From CBDHDN01 sp965261585 (GTDB lineage: Bacteria > Pseudomonadota > Alphaproteobacteria > UBA6615): DNA of 64,000 nt. The stretch's first letter is position 1. Each line of letters begins with the position of its first letter. A program made the translations under genes and the position numbers. Positions 18,342 through 27,775 of the stretch are shown here, piece after piece. Below the pieces are notes generated by a model. That model saw nothing but the letters and a program-made list of their open reading frames with translations, was not told the DNA's origin and searched no databases. Location: contig CBDHDN010000064.1 of NCBI GenBank assembly GCA_965261585.1, forward strand, positions 186,001-250,000, read 5' to 3'.

Positions 18342-18535
18342 CGTATCCCACATCCGTCCCCTATTGCGAAACCAGAAACGGCGCTATCTTCCGTCCCTCT
18401 CCGACTATCAGGCCCCCACCGCCATGACACCGACACCCGGCCGCTGCCCGAGCTGGAGCGCGAACTCGTCACTCCGCTGCTGGAGCGTGAAGAACAGGCT
18501 GCCGCCTGGCCAAAACCGACGCGGGCCCTCGACCG

Positions 18536-18661
18536 CTAGTCGCCCCACTCGTTCAGCGTCATTTGCGACACGTCATCCGACCGGAGACCCAGTATGAGAC
18601 CGCCGAAGATCGCGAGCCATGCGAGGGTGAGGCCCCAGCCGAGCTTTGTCCGGTGCTTCAT
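18536..18661 (-). CDS. Small single-pass membrane protein
   Basis: 41 residues, too short for most gene callers. ATG 18661 follows GAGAGGAG. One membrane span (LTLAWLAIFGGLILGL) after a basic N-terminus (MKHRTK), then a short acidic tail. It lies 18 bp downstream of the interrupted membrane-protein gene on the same strand, so the two probably formed an operon. Function unknown. Confidence 0.5.
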   Translation of the reverse strand: MKHRTKLGWGLTLAWLAIFGGLILGLRSDDVSQMTLNEWGD

Positions 18662-18852
18662 GGCAACGGTGCGCTCCTCTCAGCCCTTTGTTTTCCAGCC
18701 CACGACGGTCCCGAGAAGACCCGGAATAAGCACACCGAAGAACACCCGCGCGCCAGCTTGATGCCGTTGTGTGTTGGTGGGCTCATAGTCCACTACGATG
18801 TCTCCACCACCAAAGAGTGTAGCGCACCCGGTTCCTTGGACACAAGTTTGTC

Positions 18853-19758
18853 TCACGCGGCGGGCCTGATTGAGATCGCGGCGTGCCACGCCTGACGAGC
18901 TTGAGCGGGGCTCAGGTAGCCGTTCTTTTCGACGATCCACTGGGCATTGTAGAGTTCGACGAAGTCGCGGACGGCGTCCCGCAGCTCCGCGATGTTGCGG
19001 TAGATGCGACCATGGATGATCTGTTCCTTCAGCGTGCGATTGAACCGCTCGGCGACGCCGTTGGTCTGGGGCTCGGCGACGAAGGCGTAGGACGGCTGGA
19101 TGCCCCAGAACTTGATCTGGTTGGTGAAGTGGTCCGACAGATACTGGGAGCCGTGATCCATCCGCAAGGCCAGCCCCCGAGCCGCGCCGGCCGCGGTCGA
19201 GCCATACAGCCCGGCAAGCCCCATGGAGATCGGCTGCAGGGCGGCGAAGCGGTCGCCGCGCTTGCAGACATGCCCGCCGACACACTCGGCGTTCCAATGC
19301 TCGACGGCGGTGAAGATCCAGCCCCAGCCGTCGTCCACCGTGAACACCCGAACGCCATCGGTGCCCCACATGAGGTTCGGGGCATGAGTGATGATCTCAC
19401 CGTCATGGGGATTGCCGCCACGGCGGCGGCAGCGATGGGGCGAGAGCAGATTGTTCTCGCGCATCAGGCGGAGCACCCGCTTGCGGGCAACCCGGATGTC
19501 GCGACAGACCCGAAGCCGAGCCCAGACCTTGCGGTAGCCCTCGCCCTCCCAGGGCGATGCCTCCAGGTCGGCTTCGATCGCCACCAGCAGCGCCTGGTCC
19601 GAGATCGCGGGCTTCGGTCCCCGACGCTTTGCCGGCGGCTGCTCGGCGTGCTGGCCGGAGGTCATGGCGTAGAACGAGGAGCGGGCCATGCCCCAGGCGG
19701 CGCAGACCCGCCGCAGGCCGTAGGCCAGACCCGTGCCGGGCGAGGTGGCGGCACTCAT
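18853..19758 (-). CDS. IS3-like transposase OrfB (rve integrase core)
   Basis: 301 residues. HTH_21-like N-terminal part followed by the retroviral-type integrase core with the DDE triad visible at MWGTDGVRVF (first Asp), LRMDHGSQYLSDHF (second Asp) and NGVAERFNRTLKEQ (Glu). The start overlaps the orfA stop by ATGA, so OrfB may be made by re-initiation or as a frameshift fusion. Reference sequence for the damaged copies at 36 kb and 52 kb. Confidence 0.5.
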   Translation of the reverse strand: MSAATSPGTGLAYGLRRVCAAWGMARSSFYAMTSGQHAEQPPAKRRGPKPAISDQALLVAIEADLEASPWEGEGYRKVWARLRVCRDIRVARKRVLRLMRENNLLSPHRCRRRGGNPHDGEIITHAPNLMWGTDGVRVFTVDDGWGWIFTAVEHWNAECVGGHVCKRGDRFAALQPISMGLAGLYGSTAAGAARGLALRMDHGSQYLSDHFTNQIKFWGIQPSYAFVAEPQTNGVAERFNRTLKEQIIHGRIYRNIAELRDAVRDFVELYNAQWIVEKNGYLSPAQARQAWHAAISIRPAA

Positions 19759-20165
19759 CGCCGCGACCTCCGCCGCCCCAAAGGGCCGAAGGTCTCCGTC
19801 TTGGCCTCCAGCAGTTCCACCTGCATGGTCAACTCTCCGATCCGCTTCATGGCGCTATCCAGTTCCGCCTGCACCGGATCGCCCTTGCGTTGCTTGAGCG
19901 AGGCGTCGATCCCGCCGATCGCTTTCTCACGCCACTGCTCGAGCCGGAAGATCTCTACGCCCAACTGGCGCGACAGAAGTTGCACCGGCTCGTCACGCAA
20001 AAGCCGCAGAACGACCTCACGCTTGCGCGCCACCGTCCATCGCTGGCCAAGTCCCAGCGGGCCTGCCGGCAAAGCCTGGCCTGGGGAAAACGTGGACGAG
20101 CCAAGCTCGCCCGCATTTACCACAGGCCCATCAACAGCAACTTTCTTCTCAAAATTATCGGTCAT
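19755..20165 (-). CDS. IS3-like transposase OrfA (helix-turn-helix)
   Basis: 136 residues from ATG 20165, which has AAGGAGGA about 7 bp upstream; a GTG 21 bp earlier would lie within that ribosome-binding site. Helix-turn-helix region ARKREVVLRLLRDEPVQLLSRQLGVE followed by a coiled coil (LDSAMKRIGELTMQVELLEAK), the standard OrfA layout. It binds the IS ends together with OrfB. Confidence 0.5.
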   Translation of the reverse strand: MTDNFEKKVAVDGPVVNAGELGSSTFSPGQALPAGPLGLGQRWTVARKREVVLRLLRDEPVQLLSRQLGVEIFRLEQWREKAIGGIDASLKQRKGDPVQAELDSAMKRIGELTMQVELLEAKTETFGPLGRRRSRR

Positions 20166-20605
20166 GTTCCGGTCCTCCTTGGACACTTCGATTAAGCCAA
20201 TTCTGTGTCCAAGGAAATCGGGTCCGACTCACCACCACCAAAGAGAGGGTCTGCATCCTCGACATGCGTCCCTAGATTCCCATAGCCGAGAACGGACAAG
20301 ACGCAGGCGGCGTAGAAGACGATCAGGCAGCGCTGCCAAAGCTGCTTTCGGTACTCCTCGAAGAACCTCAGCGCTACCCAGAACGCGAAGGCGCTCAACA
20401 GGGCGCGAGGCCATGGCCACATGATGGCCAGTGACTTCAGAATAAGCACCGGCCCCAGTTGGCTGAAGACGAACGCGAGGTATGCCGGTCCAAGACCGAC
20501 CTTGCCAATCTCGATTATCTTCTCTGCCGCGGTCATGCAGCATGCTACCGCGAAAGGAGCTGATCTATTTGACGTTCCTCAGGAGCAACAAGGACGACTT
20601 CTATA

Positions 20606-20897
20606 GGTTCTCGGCGCGACGCGGTGGGTCGCGATCCGGACGGTGACCCTGCCCTACCTGCGTCCGGCGATGATCGGCGCTGCGATCATCGCCTTCCTGA
20701 TGTCGTTCGAGAACTTCAACACGACGCTCATGCTGGTCGGCTCGGAGGCGCCGGTGACGATCCGCATGTTCACCCAGATCCGCGACGGTACGACGCCGGT
20801 GATCGACGCGCTGAGCCTGCTGCTGATGGTCGGCATGGCGCTGATCGCCCTGACCCAGCTGCTGACCGGCCGGCAGCGTGCGGACGGACGGTCGTAG
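20606..20897 (+). pseudogene. 3' fragment of a polyamine-type ABC permease gene
   Basis: From about 20,606 the plus strand encodes LGATRWVAIRTVTLPYLRPA, which is the end of the EAA loop of inner-membrane permeases, then a membrane helix (IGAAIIAFLMSFENFNTTLML), a periplasmic loop and a last helix (LLLMVGMALIALTQLL), stopping at 20,897. It resembles the C-terminus of PotC-like permeases. The first ~170 residues are missing and there is no start. What removed the 5' part is not visible. Confidence 0.5.
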
Positions 20898-21027
20898 GAT
20901 GCGGCAAGACCCGCCGGTGGGTCCCGGTCGACGCCCGTTCCGAGGGCATCCGTGGTATCCTGCCGCACCACTCGTTGTCGGCGCTGCCGACGAGTGACCC
21001 CTGACAGCAACCTCTGGGACCATTACC

Positions 21028-21545
21028 GTGAGCGACGAGCCTCGCACGATTGCAGACCCCCCCCCCCGCACGTCGACGGGCCGGCGGCCTGGCGCGGCGC
21101 CGAGATACGCGACCGCGGGGATTGGACCTACCGGCTGAGCGATGCCGAAATCGCCGAGCTGGAGCAGGCATTGGCAGCCGCCCGGGCGCGCGGCGTCGCG
21201 TTGGCCACCCTGGGGCCGGCGGATTTTCCCCTGCCGACGCTGGGTCCGGTGTTGCACACGATCCGTGACGAGCTGATCGACGGCCGCGGCTTCGTGCTGA
21301 TCCGCGGGTTGCCCATCGAGCGCTACAGCCGCGAGGCGGCGGCGACGATCTACCTCGGCATCGGCAGCCACATCGGCCGGCCAGTCTCGCAGAACGCGGA
21401 GGGCCATCTGCTGGGTCACGTCCGCGACCTTGGCTACGACCCCACCGACCCGGCCGTGCGGACCTACCAGACGACCGAGCGCCAGAACTATCACACCGAT
21501 TCCGTGGACATTGTCGGGCTGCTCTGCCTGCGGCCAGCTAAGACA
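21028..21545 (+). pseudogene. TauD/TfdA-type dioxygenase, 5' half, frameshifted in a poly-C tract
   Basis: GTG 21028 begins MSDEPRTIADP, then an 11-C tract (21057-21067) changes frame. In the next frame the protein continues HVDGPAAWRGAEIRDRGDWT and LIDGRGFVLIRGLPIERYS to NYHTDSVDIVGLLCLR. HTD supplies the first two iron ligands of Fe(II)/2-oxoglutarate oxygenases. One more C would restore the frame. Similarity stops at about 21,545, so the second half with the distal histidine is lost. A gamma-butyrobetaine/TauD-like oxygenase of about 320 residues is the likely ancestor. Close to the permease fragment, suggesting a former catabolic operon. Confidence 0.5.
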
Positions 21546-21674
21546 GGCGTTAATTTCCTCCCGATGCCAGTCGAGTCCTTACAGTGCCATACGATGCCTA
21601 ACTGACCGTATTGTTTATGGTTTTTGTCCCGCCGTCGTTCCCGACTCCTTGAATTGATGCCACACCTACCCTAA

Positions 21675-23144
21675 CAGCCCGTTGAAAAAGGCGTCATTGA
21701 CCGGGTTTCACGCCACGGCGAAGCATATCGCGGCGAAGGCGGTTTCGCCATCCTCGGAGACGATGAGGACGATCTGAACGACCAGGACGGCTCCAGCGGG
21801 CGTAACAAGCACGAACAAGGCGCCAATTCCGCCCGCCACGGCCTCCTTCGGGGTGCCGGCACCGATGAGTTGGCGCATCAGCAACGATAGGTTGTGGCCG
21901 GCGACGTGAAGCAGGTATCGCTTGTGCACGTTCTCGCGGCCCCGAAGCCAGGTCCGGCGCATACCGCCGCGATCGAGGTTGTGGGCAAAGGAGCGCTCGA
22001 CGATCTCGGCGCGCAGCTTGAAGGCTTCCCTGGCCACCCCCGATAACAGCCGGGTCCGGTTGTTGGTGACCGCCCGGCGAGCCGCATCATCTCCGTGCCA
22101 GCGCGCAAAACCCTTCTGCTTGGGCTCGGAGATCCGGCTCTTCCAGGGGCCGTCGTCGAGCGCCTTCAAGACCAACCGTGAGTGGTAGCCCTTATCGGTC
22201 ACACATTCGGCCGGATCTTCGGCCGTCGGCGCCACATCCACCGCCTCGAGGTTTGCCTCGGCCGCCGCCAGGGTCTTGGGAAGCGTTGTCGTATCGCCCT
22301 CGTCGGCCGGGTGCAGCTCCGCCACCACCACCGCGCCGGTGTCCAGATCCACCGCGTGCTCGGGCTTGTAGGCCAGGTGCGTGGTGCCGTTCTTCATCTT
22401 GGCGATCTTGGCCTCGGGGTCGCTCCTGGAAACCCAGTCCTGGTTCGAGAGCTTCTTGCCCTTGCGCTTGCGGTCCAGACGCGCCAGGTCCTCAGCCGTG
22501 GGTGTCTCGATACCGCTCTCCTGGGCCAAGCGCTCCAGCATCCCCCGGTAACCCTCGCCCGTGTCCCTCCGCACGATGTCGCGCAGCGCCGCGTTGGCCT
22601 CCATGGTCGAGGCATCCACCCCGATGCGCTCGCCCTTCACCAGACCCGCCTCGGCGATCAGCGCCAGGACCCAGTCAAACACCGCCGTGTGGACTTCATG
22701 GGGCAGGCGCGCGCGGGTCCGTGACAGCCAGGAATGGTCCGGCACCCGTTCCCGCATCTCCAACAGCAGGAACTCCCGTAGCGACAGGGAATCCGAGCAG
22801 CGCCACTCCAGCCCACGCTCAGAGTCGATACCCTCGAAGTAGCCCGCCAGGTGCATACGGAAGTAGCGCCCGGGTGGCACCGAAGGCGCCCCCATCCTGG
22901 CCGCGTAATAGGGCTGGCAGACCGCCTCGGCGAAGCCGTCGAAGCCGCCCTCGATCAGTACCAACTGCAGGCGGTCGTAAAATACATGACCTGGCGAGCG
23001 CGGCATCTCCGACCAGCTCACCATCAAGTCCCCCTGACGATCCTTCTGCTGTCCCATCGCCATCAGCGAACCCCCCTTCAGGCCAGGACACCAGAGAATC
23101 AGACCATGCCGACTTCGTCCAGGGAAGACTTCGTCAACGGGCTG
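21675..23144 (-). mobile_element. IS1182-family insertion sequence
   Basis: 1,470 bp with inverted ends CAGCCCGTTGA (left) and its counterpart at the right end (TCAACGGGCTG), flanked by ctaa at 21671-21674 and 23145-23148. One intact transposase gene. Inserted in noncoding DNA just upstream of the first integrase gene. Confidence 0.5.
21708..23063 (-). CDS. IS1182-family transposase
   Basis: 451 residues. N-terminal DUF772-type domain (HVFYDRLQLVLIEGGFD; ERGLEWRCSDSLSLREFL) and a DDE core: RIGVDASTMEANAALRD (about 148), ECVTDKGYHSRLVLKAL (about 285) and AEIVERSFAHNLDRGGMRR (about 365). ATG 23063 is used; ATG 23057 is two codons inside. The frame is intact. Confidence 0.5.
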   Translation of the reverse strand: MAMGQQKDRQGDLMVSWSEMPRSPGHVFYDRLQLVLIEGGFDGFAEAVCQPYYAARMGAPSVPPGRYFRMHLAGYFEGIDSERGLEWRCSDSLSLREFLLLEMRERVPDHSWLSRTRARLPHEVHTAVFDWVLALIAEAGLVKGERIGVDASTMEANAALRDIVRRDTGEGYRGMLERLAQESGIETPTAEDLARLDRKRKGKKLSNQDWVSRSDPEAKIAKMKNGTTHLAYKPEHAVDLDTGAVVVAELHPADEGDTTTLPKTLAAAEANLEAVDVAPTAEDPAECVTDKGYHSRLVLKALDDGPWKSRISEPKQKGFARWHGDDAARRAVTNNRTRLLSGVAREAFKLRAEIVERSFAHNLDRGGMRRTWLRGRENVHKRYLLHVAGHNLSLLMRQLIGAGTPKEAVAGGIGALFVLVTPAGAVLVVQIVLIVSEDGETAFAAICFAVA

Positions 23145-23239
23145 CTAAGCTACCCCCACGGATTGATGCCGCACATTTGCGGCTTGATTACACGCTCCGG
23201 TCCCTCAGCTCGGGTCCGGGCTTCGCGTCGGGGATCGCC

Positions 23240-24423
23240 ATGCCGAAGAGAAGCACCCTCCGCCTCACCACCCGCAGCGTCGTCGCCCTGCCGGTCACCG
23301 GCAAGGACGCCGTCTACTGGGACCGCGATCTCGCCGGCTTCGGCGTCCGCGTCCAGCGCAACGGACGCAAGGTCTACGTCGTCCAGTCCCGCGGACCCGC
23401 CGGCCTCCACCGGGTGACGCTCGGACCCTGCGCGGGGGTGGCGATCGACAAGAGGCGCCGCGGGCGGCCACCATCATCGACCGCATCAAGCGCGGCCTGG
23501 ACCCGCTCCCGCCGGAGCCCGAGCCCGATCCCACCGTCGCCGATCTCGCGGCCCGCTGCATGCAAGCCTATGTGAAGGTTCATTGCAAACCCAAGACCGA
23601 GAAGCTGTACCGGACCGCCATCGACCGGCACATCGTTCCGGCGCTCGGAACCATGGCGGTGAAGGACGGCCGCTCGAAGGATGTCATCGCGCTCCATGAC
23701 CGCCTCCGCAACACCCCGTCGATGGCCAACCACGTCGTCGCGATGCTGTCGAAAATGTTCAAGTTGGCCGAGACCTGGGACCTGGTGCCCCGGGGCCGCA
23801 ATCCCTGCAAGGCGGTGAGCCACTACCGCGAGCAGCCCCGGGAACGGTTCCTGACCCCCGAGGAGTATCGGAACGTCGGCGCGGCGCTGAGGCAAGCGGA
23901 AGCCGGGGGCTGGATGTGGCGGCCGGCGATCGCGGCGATCCGGCTGCTGATGCTGACCGGCTGCCGCAAGTCCGAAATCCTCACCCTGCGCTGGGACGAC
24001 GTCGACCGCACGGCGGGCGAGTTCCGGCTCAGGGACGGCAAGCGGGGCCCGCGCATGGTGCCACTGACGACCCCGGTCCTGAAGGTGCTCGACGGCATCG
24101 AACGGGTCGAGGGCAATCCCTGGGTCATTCGGAGCAAGAAGCCCGGCGCCTGCCTGCCTGACCTCACCTACTACTGGAACCGCATCCAGGTGCATGCCGG
24201 CCTAAAAGGCGTGCGCGTCCATGACCTGAGACACAGCCACGCCTCCCGCGCGCTCGCGCTCGGCGAGAGCCTGACGATGATCGGCCGGATTCTCGGGCAC
24301 TCCAAGGTCGGCACCACCGCCCGCTACGCCCATCTCGTGCACGACGCGGAGAAAGCCGCCGCCGCACGCACCGGCGACAGCATCGGCGCCCACCTGGCGC
24401 CGCAAGACGCCGAGGCGGCGTAA
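23240..24423 (+). pseudogene. Tyrosine recombinase/integrase 1, frameshifted
   Basis: Starts at ATG 23240 (MPKRSTLRLTTRSVVALPVTGKD), an Arm-type DUF4102 N-terminus with FGVRVQRNGRKVYVVQSRG. At about 23,450 the frame changes by one base. The C-terminal frame (from about 23,460) holds the core-binding domain and the complete catalytic domain: TGCRKSEILTLRW (first Arg), HDLRHSHASRAL (His-x-x-Arg), LGHSK and nucleophile Tyr in TTARYAHLV. One mutation separates it from a full P4-type integrase. A second integrase starts 3 bp after its stop. Confidence 0.5.
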
Positions 24424-24426
24424 GCG

Positions 24427-24999
24427 ATGGCGGTACTGCAATACAGGACGCTCTCCAACCGCACCATCGCGACGCTGAGCGTCGAGCGCGACACGGTGTT
24501 CTGGGATCGCGTGCTCACTGGCTTCGGGGTCAGGGTCTATCCGTCCGGCGGTAAGGTCTTCGTCGCCCAGGCGCGCGGTCCGGACGGGCCGGACAAGCCG
24601 AACAAGCCGAGGCGGATAACGGTCGGCCGCCACCCGGTGCTCAGCGCCGAACAGGCGCGCCAGCGGACCGCGCTCATCATCGCGCGGGTCAAGGCCGGAG
24701 AGGACCCGGTTCCCCTTCCGCTCCCGGCGAAGTACGCAGGCGGCCCGACGGTGGCCGACCTGGCCAACCGCTATCTCGAAGAGCATGTCGCTGTCCGCTG
24801 CAAGCCGAAGACGCAGCGGACGGCCCGCAGCGTCGTCAACCGCCACATCGTGCCGGCGCTCGGCAAACTGCCGATCGCCGCGGTCGAACGCCGGCACGTC
24901 ATGGCGCTGCACGAAAGCCTGTGCGAGACCCCCGCAATGGCGAATATGGCGGTCGAGACCCTGAGCCACATGTACGGGCTCGCCAGGGGCTGTTGTTAA
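24427..24999 (+). pseudogene. Tyrosine recombinase/integrase 2, truncated by IS21
   Basis: ATG 24427 starts a paralogue of the previous gene (MAVLQYRTLSNRTIATLSVE; FGVRVYPSGGKVFVAQARG; VAVRCKPKTQRTARSVVNRH). The Arm and core-binding domains are present up to SHMYGLARG, then the IS21 end at 24,991 removes the whole catalytic domain with its Arg, His and Tyr residues. No matching 3' part is found beyond the IS, so the rest was deleted. Confidence 0.5.
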
Positions 25000-25108
25000 G
25001 CGTGGGAAATTGACCCCCTATTGGTGGTGATCGGCGTCCAAAATTGACCCCCCCATGGTTTGTGCCCATGAACGCGCCTTGTCATTGGACGGACGAGGTG
25101 AGGGGGAG

Positions 25109-26623
25109 ATGCTGGTAGTGGAAACGATCGCGAAGATCCGTCTGGATCATCTGGTGAGGGGCGTTCCGATCAAGAAGATCGCCCGGGATTTGAGGGTTTC
25201 GAAGAACACGGTGCGCAAGGTGGTGCGGGGCGATGAGACCTCGTTCAGCTACGAGCGCAAGATCCAGCCGATGCCGAAGCTGGGGCCGTGGGTGCAGGAG
25301 CTCGAGCGCCAACTGGAGGCCAACGAGAAGAAGGCACGCAAGGATCGGCTGTCTCTTCTGCGGATTCATGAAGACCTTGCGTCGCTGGGCTATGAGGGCG
25401 GCTATGACGCGGTTCGGCGCTATGCCAGGGCCTGGCGGCGCCGGTGGCGGCTGTTGTCGCCGTCGCGGGCCTTTGTGCCGCTGAGCTTCGATCCCGGCGA
25501 GGCCTACCAGTTCGACTGGAGCCACGAGTACGCGCGCCTGTCGGGTGTGACGACCCGGGTAAAGGCGGCGCACATGCGGCTCTGCTACAGCCGGATGCAG
25601 CTGGTTCAGAGCTTCCCGCGCGAGAGCCAGGAGATGGTGTTCGAGGCGCATGAGCGCGCCTTCCGCTTCTTCGGCGGGGTCTGCCGGCGAGGCATCTACG
25701 ACAACATGAAGACGGCGGTGAGCACGGTGTTCGTGGGCAAGAAGCGGGACTACAACCGCCGCTTCCAGGAGATGTGTATCCACCATCTGGTGGAGCCTGT
25801 GGCGTGCACGCCAGGGGCTGGCTGGGAGAAGGGGCAGGTCGAGAGGCAGGTGGGTGACGTTCGCGGCCGCCTGTTCGTGCCCAGCCCGCGGGGCCGCTCC
25901 TACGCCGAGATCAACGAGTGGCTGATGGATCGGTGCATCAAGGACGCCAAGAAGCATCCGCATCCGACGATCCCGGGCAAGACGGTGTGGCAGGTGTTCG
26001 AGGAGGAGCGGCCCTTCCTGACGGCGTACCGCGGCCCCTTCGACGGTTTCCATGCCACTGAGGTAGCGGTTTCCAAGACCTGTCTGGTGCGCTTCGACAA
26101 CAACCAGTACAGCGTCGCGGCACGCGCGGTGGGGCGACCGGTGGACGTGCGGGCCTATGCCGATCGGATCGCCATCCGCCAGGACGGCGAGATCGTCGCC
26201 GAGCATCCCCGCAGCTTCGGGCGCGGCCAGGTCGCCTACGATCCGTGGCACTACGTGCCGATCCTGACGAGGAAGCCCGGCGCGCTGCGCAATGGCGCGC
26301 CCTTCAAGGGCTGGCAGTTGCCCAACGCGCTCGGCCGCCTGCGAACCCGGCTCGCGGGCCACGACGACGGCGACCGGCAGTTCGTCAAGGTGCTCGCGGC
26401 CGTGCTGGAGGACGGACTGGAGGCGGTCGAGGCGGCCTGCGCCGAAGCGCTCGACTGCGGCGCCTGCAGCGCCGACGTCGTGCTCAACATCCTCTCCCGG
26501 CAGCGCCAGCCGGCGCCGCCGGCAACCATCCCGACGCCCGAGGGCCTGCAACTCCGTCACCAGCCGGTTGCCGATTGCCAGCGCTATGACAGCCTGAGGG
26601 AGGCCGGTCATGGAGCGTCATGA
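25109..26623 (+). CDS. istA: IS21 transposase IstA
   Basis: 504 residues from ATG 25109, which has GGTGAGGGGGAG upstream; a longer frame from 25055 lacks a binding site. HTH domain (GVPIKKIARDLRVSKNTVRKVVRG), integrase core (EAYQFDWSHEYARL, first Asp; GIYDNMKTAV, second Asp; GWEKGQVERQVGDVRGRLF, Glu) and a C-terminal beta domain (VRFDNNQYSVAARAVG). Performs strand transfer together with IstB. Confidence 0.5.
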   Translation: MLVVETIAKIRLDHLVRGVPIKKIARDLRVSKNTVRKVVRGDETSFSYERKIQPMPKLGPWVQELERQLEANEKKARKDRLSLLRIHEDLASLGYEGGYDAVRRYARAWRRRWRLLSPSRAFVPLSFDPGEAYQFDWSHEYARLSGVTTRVKAAHMRLCYSRMQLVQSFPRESQEMVFEAHERAFRFFGGVCRRGIYDNMKTAVSTVFVGKKRDYNRRFQEMCIHHLVEPVACTPGAGWEKGQVERQVGDVRGRLFVPSPRGRSYAEINEWLMDRCIKDAKKHPHPTIPGKTVWQVFEEERPFLTAYRGPFDGFHATEVAVSKTCLVRFDNNQYSVAARAVGRPVDVRAYADRIAIRQDGEIVAEHPRSFGRGQVAYDPWHYVPILTRKPGALRNGAPFKGWQLPNALGRLRTRLAGHDDGDRQFVKVLAAVLEDGLEAVEAACAEALDCGACSADVVLNILSRQRQPAPPATIPTPEGLQLRHQPVADCQRYDSLREAGHGAS

Positions 26624-27338
26624 GGTGCTGGCGATGATGACGGCGCTGAAGCTCGCAGGCATGCGCGCCGCCTACGACGATATCCTCGCCGACGGGCTCA
26701 AGCGCCGCCATCCGGTGCAGCAGATCATCGGTACGCTGCTGCAGGTCGAGATCGCCGACAAGCAGGCGCGCTCCATCAAGTACCAGATGGCGTCCGCCAG
26801 GCTGCCGACGGCCAAGGAGCTGGCCGACTTCGACTTCGCCGCCTCGCCGATCAACGAGCCCCTGATCCAGGAGCTCGCCGGCGGCGGCTTCCTGGATGGC
26901 AAGCGCAACATCGTCCTGGTCGGCGGCACCGGCACCGGCAAGACCCATCTCGCCGTCGCCATCGCGCGGTCCTGCATCCGAAAGGGCGCACGCGGCCGGT
27001 GCTACAACGTCGTCGACCTGGTCAACCACCTCGAGGCCGAACTCCGTGCCGGGCGCCAGGGCCGCACCGCAGACCAGCTCGTCCGACGCACCTTCGTCAT
27101 CCTCGACGAACTCGGCTACCTGCCCTTCGCTCAGGCCGGCGGGCAGCTGCTCTTCCACCTCATGAGCCGGCTCTACGAGCGCACTTCGATCGTCATCACC
27201 ACCAACCTCGCCTTCGGCGAATGGCCATCCGTCTTCGGCGACCCCAAGATGACCATCGCGCTGCTTGACCGTCTCACCCATCATTGCGAGATCATCGAGA
27301 CCGGCAACGAGAGCTGGCGCTTCAAGAACCGCTCCTGA
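26610..27338 (+). CDS. istB: IS21 helper ATPase IstB
   Basis: 242 residues, AAA+ family related to DnaC. Walker A VGGTGTGKTHLA (about 104-115), Walker B FVILDELGYLPF (about 166-177), sensor region IVITTNLAFGEW. It selects the target DNA and activates IstA. The start overlaps the istA stop by 14 bp, so the two are translationally coupled. Intact. Confidence 0.5.
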   Translation: MERHEVLAMMTALKLAGMRAAYDDILADGLKRRHPVQQIIGTLLQVEIADKQARSIKYQMASARLPTAKELADFDFAASPINEPLIQELAGGGFLDGKRNIVLVGGTGTGKTHLAVAIARSCIRKGARGRCYNVVDLVNHLEAELRAGRQGRTADQLVRRTFVILDELGYLPFAQAGGQLLFHLMSRLYERTSIVITTNLAFGEWPSVFGDPKMTIALLDRLTHHCEIIETGNESWRFKNRS

Positions 27339-27429
27339 GCCTGCGCCGGCCGTGCCTGCGGCCCGGTTGCCGCTCAGGGGGGTCAATTTTGCACGCCGAT
27401 CGGGGGTCAATATTGAAAGCCGTTTGACA

Positions 27430-27775
27430 TCCAGACGGCTCATGGTCGGCTGCGAGCACAGGGTGCGGCCGCTCTCCGGCGCCCGGCCCACGGCCAGCTT
27501 GAAGAGGGGATCGGTGCGCAGGGCGTCGCAGTCGTTGGCATCTTCGTAGCCACACGCGATCGCGAACATGCGGAAGCGCAGCATCGCCGGGAGTGTATGC
27601 ACCACCAGCGCCGGGTCCCGCCACTCCCGGATGCAGCCCGCCAGCGTCTCGGCCAGGCCGAGCCGGCGTTCGGCCCCGCGCAACAGGACCAGCCCGCCGT
27701 CGGACGAGCTCAGCCCGCCCTCGAAATCGGCGGTCACCTTCTTGCGTCGAACGGCTGGAAGATCGAACGGGAGAA
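27430..27775 (-). pseudogene. IS1380-family transposase fragment (N-terminal part)
   Basis: Minus strand encodes VRRKKVTADFEGGLSSSDGG, GAERRLGLAETLAGCIREWR and the LRFRMFAIACGYEDANDCD block typical of IS1380 transposase N-termini, ending at MSRLD where the IS21 end begins (27,429). The start codon and left IS end are missing because an IS630 fragment abuts at about 27,775. About 105 codons survive. It belongs to a different IS1380 subgroup from the copies at 31.5, 41.9 and 61.4 kb. Confidence 0.5.

Larger units (their letters stand above)
18818..20231 (-). mobile_element. IS3-like element with 14-bp target duplication, copy 1 (intact)
   Basis: 1,414 bp with TG...CA ends and imperfect inverted repeats (TGTAGCGCACCCGGTTCC on the left; TGAGTCGGACCCGATTTCC read inward from the right, both leading into TTGGACAC). 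Flanked by the identical 14-mer ccaccaccaaagag at 18804-18817 and 20232-20245. It carries orfA and orfB overlapping by 4 bp. This is the only one of three copies in the window with both genes intact. Confidence 0.5.
18680..20536 (-). pseudogene. Membrane protein gene split by an IS3-like element
   Basis: The 5' part (20536 down to 20232) encodes a protein with hydrophobic helices (AYLAFVFSQLGPVLILKSLAI; LLSAFAFWVALRF; RCLIVFYAACVLSVLGYG). The 3' part (18803 down to 18680) encodes VVDYEPTNTQRHQAGARVFFG and a last hydrophobic helix. Removing the IS and one copy of its 14-bp target duplication joins them in frame (LFGGG then DIVVDYE) into a 142-residue protein. The family is not recognised. The insertion surely inactivates it. 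Confidence 0.5.
24991..27429 (+). mobile_element. IS21-family insertion sequence, without matching flanks
   Basis: 2,439 bp, TGT...ACA ends. Both ends carry repeated binding motifs (AATTGACCCCC-type, twice at each end). istA and istB are intact and overlap. The flanks do not form a direct repeat: integrase sequence on the left and an IS1380 transposase fragment on the right, so an adjacent deletion or recombination followed insertion. Confidence 0.5.

Noticed and set aside
18364..18597. Plus-strand frames between the TfoX fragment and the small membrane gene
   Set aside because: No binding site and no similarity; the minus-strand 41-residue gene explains part of the region better.
23240..24999. 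RIT-type recombinase trio
   Set aside because: Only two recombinases are visible and both have P4-type Arm domains; a third partner is absent.
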